56,890 bases of DNA from Variovorax sp. CF313 (GTDB lineage Bacteria > Pseudomonadota > Gammaproteobacteria > Burkholderiales > Burkholderiaceae_C): positions 1 through 56,890 of the forward strand of contig NZ_AKIW01000108.1 of NCBI RefSeq assembly GCF_000282635.1. Reading direction: 5' to 3'. Below, in pieces: positions 37,001-43,710 of this stretch. The stretch's first letter is position 1; each line of letters opens with the position of its first letter. Made by a program: the position numbers and the translations under genes. The notes beneath the pieces are model-generated. The model searched no databases. It was given only the letters and a program-made list of their open reading frames with translations, and was not told the origin of the DNA.

Positions 37001-37569
37001 TTCTCGCGCGTGTCGCCCAGGCGGTTTTCGGTTTCGCGGCGGCGTTCCTTGTACTTGGACACGCCCGCAGCCTCTTCGAGGAACAGGCGCAGCTCTTCGG
37101 GCTTCGATTCGATGATCCGGCTGATCGTGCCCTGGCCGATGATGGCGTAGGCACGCGGCCCGAGGCCGGTGCCCAGGAACACGTCCTGCACGTCGCGGCG
37201 GCGCACCGGCTGGTTGTTGATGTAGTAGCTGCTGGTGCCGTCGCGCGTGAGCACGCGGCGCACGGCGATTTCGCCGAACTGGTTCCATTGGCCGCCGGCG
37301 CGGTGGTCAGCGTTGTCGAACACCAGTTCCACGCTCGAACGGCTGGCCTGCTTGCGGGTGGTCGTGCCGTTGAAGATCACGTCCTGCATCGACTCGCCGC
37401 GCAACTCCGACGCACGCGACTCGCCGAGCACCCAGCGCACCGCGTCCATGATGTTCGACTTGCCGCAACCGTTCGGCCCGACGACGCCCACCAGTTGGCC
37501 CGGCAGCAGGAAGTTGGTGGGTTCGGCGAACGACTTGAAGCCCGAAAGCTTGATGGAATTAAGACGCAC
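34054..37569 (-). CDS. smc: Chromosome partition protein Smc
   Basis: ATPase that compacts and segregates chromosomes with ScpA and ScpB. 1171 aa from a GTG at 37569 (MRLNSIKLSGFKSF). The Walker A motif GPNGCGKSNIMDAVRW is near residue 30, followed by long coiled coils (about 170-500 and 660-1010) around a hinge (about 510-650). The C-terminal head has the ABC signature LLSGGEKALTAIALVFAI and Walker B CLLDEVDAPLDDAN. It is first gene of the operon with zipA and ligA. A hairpin GGCCTGC/GCAGGCC lies just upstream at 37629-37650. Confidence 0.97.
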   Translation of the reverse strand: MRLNSIKLSGFKSFAEPTNFLLPGQLVGVVGPNGCGKSNIMDAVRWVLGESRASELRGESMQDVIFNGTTTRKQASRSSVELVFDNADHRAGGQWNQFGEIAVRRVLTRDGTSSYYINNQPVRRRDVQDVFLGTGLGPRAYAIIGQGTISRIIESKPEELRLFLEEAAGVSKYKERRRETENRLGDTRENLTRVEDILRELNANLEKLEKQAEVAARYNMLQGDATKKQHQLWFLKRSESNADQARIKFDSEKAINDLESRTADLRHIEAELETVRQAHYGAGDQVNQAQGKLYEASAEVGRLEGEIRFVVEGRQRVEQRLVQLREQMGQWGRRREEAEAEIETLAGAGVDAEEQAILLAAQLEEHDARMPELEEAVQRAQDEANTQRTTVSQVQQQIQVLAADQRNIEEQSRQLTQRSERLRADQNALAAPDEARLLEMQEQHAMAQEAASEADARLHELQEAVPQLDDDRRAKQQAVNTEGARHAEFSARLEALRALQEKVKTDGKLAPWLAKHGLDGLQGLWSRIHVEQGWENALEAALRERLGALEVSRLEMVRAFGNDAPPAKLAFYSPPTAGAPEGTAALPRLSSLLRLNDAGQQALLNGWLHGCYTAASFEEALAQRAALQPGEVIYVQSGHAVSSHSVNFYAPDSEQAGLLARQQEMENLERQLRAQTLINEEARTALVRAEAAYADAAQRLVTARREAAETQSRAHELQVETLRMTQLAEQTRARSQQLAADLGEVDAQLEELQERRIAAEGRFEELDMQLADSQERHAQLDERVIEAGRALSASREQHRSLERQAQEATFSQRTLEARRGELNRSIETAAQQIVALTDEDERARAELARLSDAAAQAGLQDALSLKLEREAALGSARSQYDDLTLKLRASDERRLQLERELDPLRQRITEFQLKEQAARLGVEQYQQLLDDAGADLEAIEQSIETEKVKLTGLQGEIDRLNREVVALGAVNLAALDELAIASERKTFLDAQSADLNEAIGTLEDAIRKIDAETRDLLGGTFKVVNEHFSRMFPELFGGGNAKLMMTGDEILDSGVQVMAQPPGKKNQTIHLLSGGEKALTAIALVFAIFQLNPAPFCLLDEVDAPLDDANTERYAKLVTAMSRETQFLFISHNKIAMEMAEQLIGVTMQEQGVSRIVAVDMESAVSMVEAA

Positions 37570-37682
37570 GACTTGTCGGCCTGCTTGGCTCTAGCGCCAA
37601 GGTATTGATTTGTAAGGAAAATTGCACGGGCCTGCAGCTTGCAGCAGGCCGCCGCCCCAGCCGTGGATGATAACGTCAGGGC

Positions 37683-38453
37683 ATGAGCGATTCCCTGGTT
37701 TCTCCCCTCGCCATGCGACGTACCTGCCTCCTTGGAGGCATCTTGGCGGGCACGGCTGTTCTGCTTGGCCTTGCAGGCTGCTCGTCGACGCGCGACACCC
37801 AGCGCGCCGAGCCCTACAGCAGCCACGAATGGATGCAGTCCGGCGCCAACCGCATCGCCAACCTGTCGCTGCGCGACAACCTGCAGTCGGTGCGTCGCGT
37901 GCAAAGCACACTCTACAAGCGCAACCCGCGCGAATGGCGCAAGTCGGCAGTCAGCATGGACGAGGCCGCCCAGCGCGCCTGGGACGCCGTGCTCAAGGGC
38001 CCGCCCCTGCCCGAATTGAAGGGCGCCACCGGCATCGATGCGATCCGCCTGGCCTTCGATACCGGGCCGCAGGGCTACCAGGGCGACCGCGTCGCGGCGC
38101 TGGTGTACGGCTGGGCCACCATGCTCAAGCAGGCCAACGGCGACACCTGGGACCAGACCATGATCGACGGCATCAATGCCGAGAACAGCTTCAGGGCCGC
38201 GCGCAACTTCGAGATATCGCTCTGGCTCATTTCCTCCAAGACCGGCCCCGATGGCCAGCCACTGCTGCTGGCCACCGAAATCAGCGACCGCGGCCGCAAC
38301 CTCGTGGCCGACCGCGAACTGTCGAAGGTCGTGGCGCGGCTCGACCTGCTGGCTGCGCAGGCCGACGAGAAATACCGCCGGGCGGCGCTCGACTTCGGCC
38401 AGAACTGGGTGATGGGCGTGGTCATGCCCTTCTTCACGCTGATACCCAAGTGA
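37683..38453 (+). CDS. Lipoprotein of unknown function
   Basis: 256 aa. An N-terminal helix followed by the lipobox LAGC (near residue 33) predicts an envelope lipoprotein. The start may be the ATG at 37683 or a later ATG giving MRRTCLLGG, which makes a shorter, more typical signal peptide. The mature part is charged and mostly helical, with no recognised motif. It contains FDTGPQGYQGDRVAALVYGW and a C-terminal LDFGQNWVMGVVMPFFTLIPK. The neighbours smc (divergent) and hipBA (downstream) do not suggest a role. A GATAAC box lies 8 bases before the ATG. Confidence 0.8.
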   Translation: MSDSLVSPLAMRRTCLLGGILAGTAVLLGLAGCSSTRDTQRAEPYSSHEWMQSGANRIANLSLRDNLQSVRRVQSTLYKRNPREWRKSAVSMDEAAQRAWDAVLKGPPLPELKGATGIDAIRLAFDTGPQGYQGDRVAALVYGWATMLKQANGDTWDQTMIDGINAENSFRAARNFEISLWLISSKTGPDGQPLLLATEISDRGRNLVADRELSKVVARLDLLAAQADEKYRRAALDFGQNWVMGVVMPFFTLIPK

Positions 38454-38477
38454 AAGCGACGGAAGAAGCGGTGAAGG

Positions 38478-38501
38478 TTTTAGGAAAAATATTTCCTAAA
38501 A
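38478..38501. promoter_or_regulatory. Palindromic operator of the hipBA module
   Basis: Perfect 10-bp inverted repeat TTTTAGGAAA (38478-38487) and TTTCCTAAAA (38492-38501) with a 4-base centre. An outer GAAG (38473-38476) and CTTC (38502-38505) extend it apart from one extra base. It is strikingly AT-rich for this genome and lies 25 bases before hipB, the expected place for a HipB-type autoregulatory operator. A further ATTTCC half-site occurs at 38520-38525. Confidence 0.8.
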
Positions 38502-38519
38502 CTTCATTTGCGGTAATAT
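38492..38519 (+). promoter_or_regulatory. hipB promoter, with -35 in the operator
   Basis: -10 box TAATAT at 38514-38519, 16 bases after TTTCCT (38492-38497), which lies in the right operator arm. Transcription would then begin at or next to the GTG at 38526, predicting a leaderless transcript. Binding to the operator would occlude the polymerase. Confidence 0.5.
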
Positions 38520-38525
38520 ATTTCC

Positions 38526-38840
38526 GTGAATAAACAGGAACTCATCATCGCCCTGGCCGCTCGCCGCGATGCCGCCGGCATCTCGAATGCTGAAATCGCT
38601 CTGCGCTCGGGACTCACCGAGCGCTCCGTGCGCAACGCCCTGAGCCTGCAGGGCAACCCGCAGCTGTCGTCCCTGCTGGCGCTGGTAGATGCGCTGGGTC
38701 TCGAACTGCAGCTTGCGCCCAAGGGCTTTGGCGAAACCACGGCCACCGATCCCGGCTATCGCCCCGTGGCCACGCGCGTAGGCCATGCAGTGGCGCAGGC
38801 GCCCGGCGCGCCCCTCAACAAGCGCCGTTCGCCGCCATGA
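38526..38840 (+). CDS. hipB: HTH antitoxin/repressor, HipB-like
   Basis: 104 aa from a GTG at 38526. The helix-turn-helix (about residues 5-60: IALAARRDAAGISNAEIALR, then SGLTERSVRNAL) is of Cro/C1 (HTH_3) type. The basic Pro-rich tail (about 65-104) may contact the toxin. By family logic it neutralises HipA and represses its own operon through the palindrome just upstream. No Shine-Dalgarno sequence precedes the GTG, and the -10 box ends 6 bases before it, consistent with a leaderless message. It overlaps hipA by 4 bases (ATGA). Confidence 0.87.
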   Translation: MNKQELIIALAARRDAAGISNAEIALRSGLTERSVRNALSLQGNPQLSSLLALVDALGLELQLAPKGFGETTATDPGYRPVATRVGHAVAQAPGAPLNKRRSPP

Positions 38841-40129
38841 ACGTCAAGATCCTCGAGATTTCGCTCGGCACACGCCGCTTCGGCAAGCTGTTCCAGTACG
38901 CCGACCTGTGCCGCTTCGTCGCGGAGCCCGAGCTGGTCGCCAATCCGCCAGCCGAGGTGCTGTCGCTCTCGATGGTGGCGAGCGACCCCGCGGCCCAGTC
39001 GGCACTCTGGAGCGACGTCAAGAACCCGCTGTTCAACGCCCAGGGGGGCCAGCTGCCGGGCTTTTTCCAGAACCTGCTGCCCGAAGGCGTGCTGCGCAGC
39101 CATATCGCGCAGCTGCGCGGCTGCCGCGAGAACGATCATTTCGAACTGCTCGCTGCCTGCGGCGGCGACCTGCCCGGCGCAGTGAGTGCCCGGCCCGTGT
39201 CGGTGGACCGCGGCACGCTGCAGCGCCTCATCACGCAGGACCAGGATGCGCTGGAGATGTCCGTGGTCGAACTGCCGATGCCGCAAGGCATATCGGTCTC
39301 GGGCGTACAGCCCAAGCTGGGCCTGCGCCGCCAGGGCGGGCGGTACGTGGCCCGCACGCGGGCCGGCGCAAGCACCCGGGTGATCGCCAAGCTGCCGGTC
39401 GCCGGCCGACCGCACATGCCGCAGCTCGAGATGCTGTCGCTGCAGATGGCCGGCGCGGCGGGCGTCGAGGTTTGCCATGCGGAACTCGCCCCGCTCTCGG
39501 CCATTGCCGCGGAGCACAGCTATGCGCTGCCCGACGAGCCCGAATTCCTGGCGGTCACGCGCTTCGACCGCGACGGCGCACGCCGCATCCATTTCGAAGA
39601 CTTCGCGCAGGTGCTGGCGATCGACCCGATGCGCAAGTACGGCGGCAGCTACCTCGACATGGCGCTCGCGATGCGCGCGTTTCCGTCGCTGGGCGACGAA
39701 GCGGTGCTCGAGCTCCTGCGGCGCCTTGCAGTAAACGACCTGCTCGGCAACCCCGACGCGCATCTCAAGAACTTCGGCGTGCTGTACCCCGACGGCGTTG
39801 CACCGCGATTCGCGCCGGCCTACGACATCGTCGCGTACGCCGCGCTGCAGGGTGTCGACGGCCACGCGCTGCCGCTATTGCCTGAGCCGGCGGTCCCGGC
39901 CCGGCGCACCGCCCTGTTCACGCCCGCCAGCGTACGCGCCTTCTGCTTCTCGACGGGACTGCACGAGCCGCTGGTGCGCCGTGTCGTCGCCGACACCGCG
40001 CGGCTGGCCCGCGACAGATGGCCTGCAATGATCGACGCCTCGGCGCTGCCGGCGCCGTGGAAGAAGCGGCTGCAGCAGCGCTTGCAGGCACATCCCTTGC
40101 TGCAAGCCATGGCAAAACGCGGCCGGTAG
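38837..40129 (+). CDS. hipA: HipA-family serine/threonine kinase toxin
   Basis: 430-aa HipA kinase, the toxin of a type II module; E. coli HipA inactivates glutamyl-tRNA synthetase and causes persistence. N-subdomain 1 (Couple_hipA) covers about 1-110. The glycine-rich loop SVSGVQPKLGL at 153-163 holds the autophosphorylatable Ser155, and Lys185 in VIAKLP is the ATP lysine. The catalytic loop NPDAHLKN has Asp307 and Asn312, with a metal-binding Asp330 in PAYDIVA. Spacing matches E. coli HipA (Asp309, Asp332), so it is probably an active kinase. The actual target here is unknown. Confidence 0.93.
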   Translation: MNVKILEISLGTRRFGKLFQYADLCRFVAEPELVANPPAEVLSLSMVASDPAAQSALWSDVKNPLFNAQGGQLPGFFQNLLPEGVLRSHIAQLRGCRENDHFELLAACGGDLPGAVSARPVSVDRGTLQRLITQDQDALEMSVVELPMPQGISVSGVQPKLGLRRQGGRYVARTRAGASTRVIAKLPVAGRPHMPQLEMLSLQMAGAAGVEVCHAELAPLSAIAAEHSYALPDEPEFLAVTRFDRDGARRIHFEDFAQVLAIDPMRKYGGSYLDMALAMRAFPSLGDEAVLELLRRLAVNDLLGNPDAHLKNFGVLYPDGVAPRFAPAYDIVAYAALQGVDGHALPLLPEPAVPARRTALFTPASVRAFCFSTGLHEPLVRRVVADTARLARDRWPAMIDASALPAPWKKRLQQRLQAHPLLQAMAKRGR

Positions 40130-40193
40130 AAAAACTGGCCCCTAGAATGAATCCGCCCTCCACCCCTCAACCCATTCGAGGCAGCAGCAACTC

Positions 40194-40886
40194 ATGAGCT
40201 CCATCAATTTCATCGGCGGCGAAAAAGGCGGTGTCGGCAAGTCTGTCACGGCGCGCGTGCTGGCGCAGTATTTCATCGACCACAGCCGCCCTTTCACGGG
40301 CTTTGACACCGACCGCTCGCACAGTTCGTTCACCCGCTTCTACGAAGGCTTCGCCTCGCAGGTGGTGGTCGACAGCTTCGAAGGGCTCGACACGGTCGTC
40401 AACGGCTTCGAGACCAACCCGCAGCAGAGCGTGATCGTCGACCTTGCCGCGCAAACGCTGGCACCGCTGTCGCGCTGGATCAAGGAGTCGGACCTGTTCG
40501 ACGTGTTCGCCGACATCGGTGTCACCGTCAACTTCTGGCACGTGCTGGACGACGGCAAGGACTCGACCGACCTGCTCGGCGCACTCATCGACACCTTCGG
40601 CAACCGGCCCAACTACATCGTGGTGCAGAACTACGGCCGCGGCAGCGACTTCGGGATGCTGCTGGCCTCGCAATCGCTCTCGAAGGCGACGGCGAACGGC
40701 GCACGCGTGATCACCCTGCCCCGCCTGCACGACGCGAGCATGCGCAAGATCGATGCGCAGAACACGAGCTTCTGGAAGGCCGTGAACGACCGCGAAGGCC
40801 CGCATGCGCTGGGGTTGCTGGAACGGCAGCGCGTGAAGTCTTGGCTGGCTACGGCCTACGCGGCGTTCGACACCTTGCCGTTGTAA
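40194..40886 (+). CDS. Orphan ParA-like P-loop ATPase
   Basis: 230 aa with the deviant Walker A GGEKGGVGKS (residues 8-17, signature Lys11 and Lys16), placing it in the ParA/MinD/Mrp superclass. The central switch region is SVIVDLAAQTLAPLSRW, with an Asp in a Walker B-like position. It is shorter than chromosomal ParA (about 260 aa), lacks an N-terminal HTH and has no parB or centromere-like repeat beside it. It resembles ATPases annotated as mobilisation (MobD-like) proteins. A TAGAAT box at 40143-40148 could be its -10. It is downstream of hipBA on the same strand with a 64-base gap. Confidence 0.8.
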   Translation: MSSINFIGGEKGGVGKSVTARVLAQYFIDHSRPFTGFDTDRSHSSFTRFYEGFASQVVVDSFEGLDTVVNGFETNPQQSVIVDLAAQTLAPLSRWIKESDLFDVFADIGVTVNFWHVLDDGKDSTDLLGALIDTFGNRPNYIVVQNYGRGSDFGMLLASQSLSKATANGARVITLPRLHDASMRKIDAQNTSFWKAVNDREGPHALGLLERQRVKSWLATAYAAFDTLPL

Positions 40887-40908
40887 AAGAAATCCCGGCG
40901 GCAGATCT

Positions 40909-41640
40909 TCAGATCATCCCGCCGTTGATCGAGATCACCTGGCCCGTGATGTAGGCCGCCTCGTCACTCGCCAGGAAGGCGGCCAGCGCAGCCACTTCCT
41001 GGGGCGTCCCCGCGCGCTTCACCGGCACCATCTGGTTGATGACCGCGGGATCGAACACCGCATCCGCCATCGGCGATGCAATGATTCCGGGTGCAATCGC
41101 GTTCACTGTCACGCCGCGCGATGCCACTTCGAGCGACAGCGCCTTGGTCGCGCTGTTCAGCGCGCCCTTGGCCGCGGCGTAGTTGACCTGCCCCCGGTTG
41201 CCCGCAATCGCGGCCACGGAAGAGATATTCAGGATGCGCCCCCACCGCGTGCGCATCATGGGCAGAAGCAGCGGCTGCGTGACGCGGAAGAAACCGTTAA
41301 GCGATACGTCGATCACCTTGTGCCACTGCTCGGCGCGCATGCCCGGCAGCACGGCGTCGTCGTGCACGCCGGCGTTATTGACGAGGATCTGGACCGCCCC
41401 GCCTTCCAGGATGCGCGCGCACGCCGCCGCCGAGGCTTCGTCGCTGCACAGGTCGAACACGTGGCACTCCGCCTTGCCGCCCGCCGCCGTGATCGATGCG
41501 GCCAGTTGCTCGACCGCCTCGGGTCGCGAATTGGCGTGCAGCAGGACCGTGGCGCCGTCCCGCGCAAGGCGTTCGGCCATGGCGGCGCCAAGTGCGCCGC
41601 TGGCGCCGGTGATCAGCGCGCGTTTTCCTTCGAGACTCAT
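40909..41640 (-). CDS. 3-oxoacyl-ACP reductase, FabG family (ApeQ-like)
   Basis: 243-aa short-chain dehydrogenase that would reduce a beta-ketoacyl-ACP with NADPH. It has the cofactor loop LITGASGALGAAMAERLA, NNAG, catalytic Ser in LNISSVAAIAGNRGQ and Tyr-x3-Lys in VNYAAAKGALNS. It is the last gene of the ten-gene operon, starting with an ATGA overlap with the preceding dehydratase. Pairing with an ApeP-like dehydratase and location in the operon point to a dedicated polyene/fatty-acid-like pathway rather than housekeeping FabG. Confidence 0.88.
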   Translation of the reverse strand: MSLEGKRALITGASGALGAAMAERLARDGATVLLHANSRPEAVEQLAASITAAGGKAECHVFDLCSDEASAAACARILEGGAVQILVNNAGVHDDAVLPGMRAEQWHKVIDVSLNGFFRVTQPLLLPMMRTRWGRILNISSVAAIAGNRGQVNYAAAKGALNSATKALSLEVASRGVTVNAIAPGIIASPMADAVFDPAVINQMVPVKRAGTPQEVAALAAFLASDEAAYITGQVISINGGMI

Positions 41641-42110
41641 GGCGATGTCATGCTTTCTGCAGCAAGCGGTGTGTTCAGGACCACCACGGCGCGGCCTTCG
41701 GCCAGCATGCGGCCATCGTCCGCCTTCACCGTGAATTCGTAGAGGATCTGGCGGTCGTCGCCCGACAGGCGCCGGGCTCCCACCTGCAACGCGCCGGGCA
41801 CGTCGTCGAGGCGCGCCACCGCCAGCTTCACGTTGCGCGCGCTCGCCAGGAAACCCGCCGACGGCGTGCTGCCCTCGGCAGCCAGCAGGCCGCCATGCAG
41901 CGCCATGGCCTGCGCCGCGTATTCGATGGCATTGGGCGCGAGCAGTCCGCTCTCGGTGCGCAGCGGGTTGTCGGCCTGTGCGTGCGTGGTGGTGCTGCAG
42001 CGAATGGCCTCGGCGTCCCAGCTCTCCAGCCGCTCCAGCAGGCACATGCTGCCGCTGTGCGGAATGCGCTGCGCAATGCCGGCACGGTCGAGCGTCTGCG
42101 GCACCGTCAT
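41637..42110 (-). CDS. ApeP-like hotdog 3-hydroxyacyl-ACP dehydratase
   Basis: 157 aa from the ATG at 42110. The N-terminal IPHSGSMCLLERLESWDAEA carries the conserved His of the ApeP/FabZ-like hotdog family, and NPLRTESGLLAPNAIEYAAQ corresponds to the substrate-tunnel helix. The likely reaction is dehydration of 3-hydroxyacyl-ACP to enoyl-ACP. It overlaps its neighbours by 4 bases on both sides. A second hotdog dehydratase is fused to the AMP-ligase of the same operon, parallel to the ApeI/ApeP pair of aryl-polyene clusters. Confidence 0.82.
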   Translation of the reverse strand: MTVPQTLDRAGIAQRIPHSGSMCLLERLESWDAEAIRCSTTTHAQADNPLRTESGLLAPNAIEYAAQAMALHGGLLAAEGSTPSAGFLASARNVKLAVARLDDVPGALQVGARRLSGDDRQILYEFTVKADDGRMLAEGRAVVVLNTPLAAESMTSP

Positions 42111-42874
42111 GCGGCCCCTTCCAGGTCGGCCACCAGCAGCACGTTGGCGAAGGGCGTGCCCGCGCTCATCGGGATGCTTTGCACGCGAAAGCCCAGGCGC
42201 CGCAGCAGCGCCGTCCAGTCGGCCAGCGGCCGGCCCCAGGTCGGCGAGACCTTGTGGCCGCGGATGCGCGTGACGGTGCGATCGACCCACTGGCTGATCG
42301 CGAAGCCGCGGCGGCTCGACGCGTCGCCCACGCGCAGCAGCAGCCGCGCCTGCGGGTTGGCGCCACGTCGCAGCGCGTCGCGCACGCGCAGCAGTACGCC
42401 TTCCTGCGCTTCAAGGTTCACGTAGTGCAGCACGTCGAGGATCACGACAAGGTCGCAGTCCGGCAAGGCGGCCGAGCACATGTCGGCGCAGACCAGCTTC
42501 GGCGCAGGCTGCAGATGGCCGATGGAGGCCTCGGCGCGCGCCACGTCCTTCGGCATCAGCTCGATGCCGGTGTAGTCTGCGCCGTGCGTGGTGGCGTGCC
42601 ATGACGACGGCCAGCGGCCCTGCTTCTGCATCGTGCTCATCGACGCCAGCAGGCTTGCGAACAGGCCCTGGCCGCAGCCGATGTCGACCACGCGGCTGTG
42701 CTGCGCGCCGACCAGCCGATGTTCGAGCAAGCCGCGAAACACCGGATCGCGACCCAGCTTGCCGCGTGCGAAGTGCCAGGCGAAGCTGCCGCCCTTCTGG
42801 TAGGGAACGGTCGCGGCCTCGTGCAGCTCGCGCCAGGCGTTGTCGGTCGACGACGAGGGCATCACCGCGCTCAT
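42107..42874 (-). CDS. Class I SAM-dependent methyltransferase
   Basis: 255 aa with SAM-binding motif I VVDIGCGQGLFASLL (about residues 63-77), acidic loop YTGIELMPKDVARAE and motif VVILDVLHYVNLEAQEG, a standard Rossmann methyltransferase. Aryl-polyene clusters often encode an O-methyltransferase acting on the aryl head group; a similar role here is inference. Both ends overlap neighbouring genes by ATGA. No membrane helix is predicted, although the chain contains many Arg residues near the C-terminus. Confidence 0.85.
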   Translation of the reverse strand: MSAVMPSSSTDNAWRELHEAATVPYQKGGSFAWHFARGKLGRDPVFRGLLEHRLVGAQHSRVVDIGCGQGLFASLLASMSTMQKQGRWPSSWHATTHGADYTGIELMPKDVARAEASIGHLQPAPKLVCADMCSAALPDCDLVVILDVLHYVNLEAQEGVLLRVRDALRRGANPQARLLLRVGDASSRRGFAISQWVDRTVTRIRGHKVSPTWGRPLADWTALLRRLGFRVQSIPMSAGTPFANVLLVADLEGAA

Positions 42875-43710
42875 GCTTTCAGCCCTTCGGGCAAGGTAAC
42901 AGCGCGCAATCCATCGGCGCGCAGACGTTCGAGCAACAAGGGCAATACCTCCAGCAAAACGGGTTGTCCTTTGGCGGTGCGCGCGGCATTGCCGTCGTGC
43001 AGCAACAGGATGTCGCGCGCCTGCAGGTTGTGGCTCAGGCGCGCCATCACCTTGGCGGCGTCGCCTTCGCGCGTGTCGAAGCCGCGCCGCGTCCAGCTCA
43101 CGAGCGAGAGGCCGAGGCGGTGCAGCACGGGTTCGAGGAAGGGGTTGCGCAGGCCGGCCGGCGCGCGGAAACAGGTCGGGCGCTGGCCGACGGTGTCGGC
43201 GAGGATGTCCTGCGCCCGCGCAATTTCGGCTGCAAAGCCGCGCGGCCCGAGAAAAGAGAAGTTGTGCCGGTGCTGCGCCGTGTGGTTCTGGATGCTGTGG
43301 CCGCGCGCGACGATCTCGCGCGCCAGTTCAGGATGCGCCAGCACCCGCTCGGCGATGCAGAAGAACGTGGCGCGCTGGCCGTGCACATCGAGCAGGTCAA
43401 GCACTTGCGGTGTCACCTCGGGCTCCGGCCCGTCGTCGATGGTGATCGCCACTTCGCGGCGCGCGGCAGCTGCTTCGGGCAGCCGCGTGACGTTGGGGCC
43501 GAGCAGGCTGCTGCGCGGCGTGAGGCCGGCGCCGGTGATCAACGCATGGTTCAGCACGATCGCGCCGATGGCCCACGGCAACGCGCCCGGCACCAGCACG
43601 CCCGCGCCGATGGCCGCGACGTGCCATGCCGCGCTGGCGCGAATGGCCGGCGGCCAGGGCCAGGATTCTTTGGACGCAGGAACGGAAGACATGGGGGCCG
43701 ATTTTCCCAT
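42871..43710 (-). CDS. NodB-type polysaccharide deacetylase with N-terminal membrane helices
   Basis: 279 aa. Hydrophobic helices at about 25-60 suggest inner-membrane anchoring. The catalytic NodB domain follows, with motif 1 ITIDDGPEPEVTPQ (Asp pair), motif 2 HSIQNHTAQHRHN (His ligands), motif 3 RAPAGLRNP and a closing DILLLHDG. It would remove N-acetyl (or other acyl) groups from an amino sugar. It begins at an ATG overlapping the MMPL stop by one base (TGATG); an internal ATG at 43692 is an alternative. A deacetylase is not a standard member of the aryl-polyene clusters I know, so its presence may indicate a sugar-bearing product. Confidence 0.87.
   Translation of the reverse strand: MGKSAPMSSVPASKESWPWPPAIRASAAWHVAAIGAGVLVPGALPWAIGAIVLNHALITGAGLTPRSSLLGPNVTRLPEAAAARREVAITIDDGPEPEVTPQVLDLLDVHGQRATFFCIAERVLAHPELAREIVARGHSIQNHTAQHRHNFSFLGPRGFAAEIARAQDILADTVGQRPTCFRAPAGLRNPFLEPVLHRLGLSLVSWTRRGFDTREGDAAKVMARLSHNLQARDILLLHDGNAARTAKGQPVLLEVLPLLLERLRADGLRAVTLPEGLKA

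Noticed and set aside
34042..37608. 1188-codon open frame on the plus strand opposite smc
   Set aside because: Same artefact; the minus-strand smc is unmistakable and the plus-strand translation is low-complexity Arg/Leu/Gly/Val.
37629..37650. GGCCTGC/GCAGGCC hairpin upstream of smc as a terminator
   Set aside because: It lacks a T run on either side and lies between divergent genes, where no transcript needs to end.
40909..41640. Housekeeping FabG of fatty acid synthesis
   Set aside because: No fabD, acpP or fabF neighbours; the gene is the coupled tail of the polyene-like operon.
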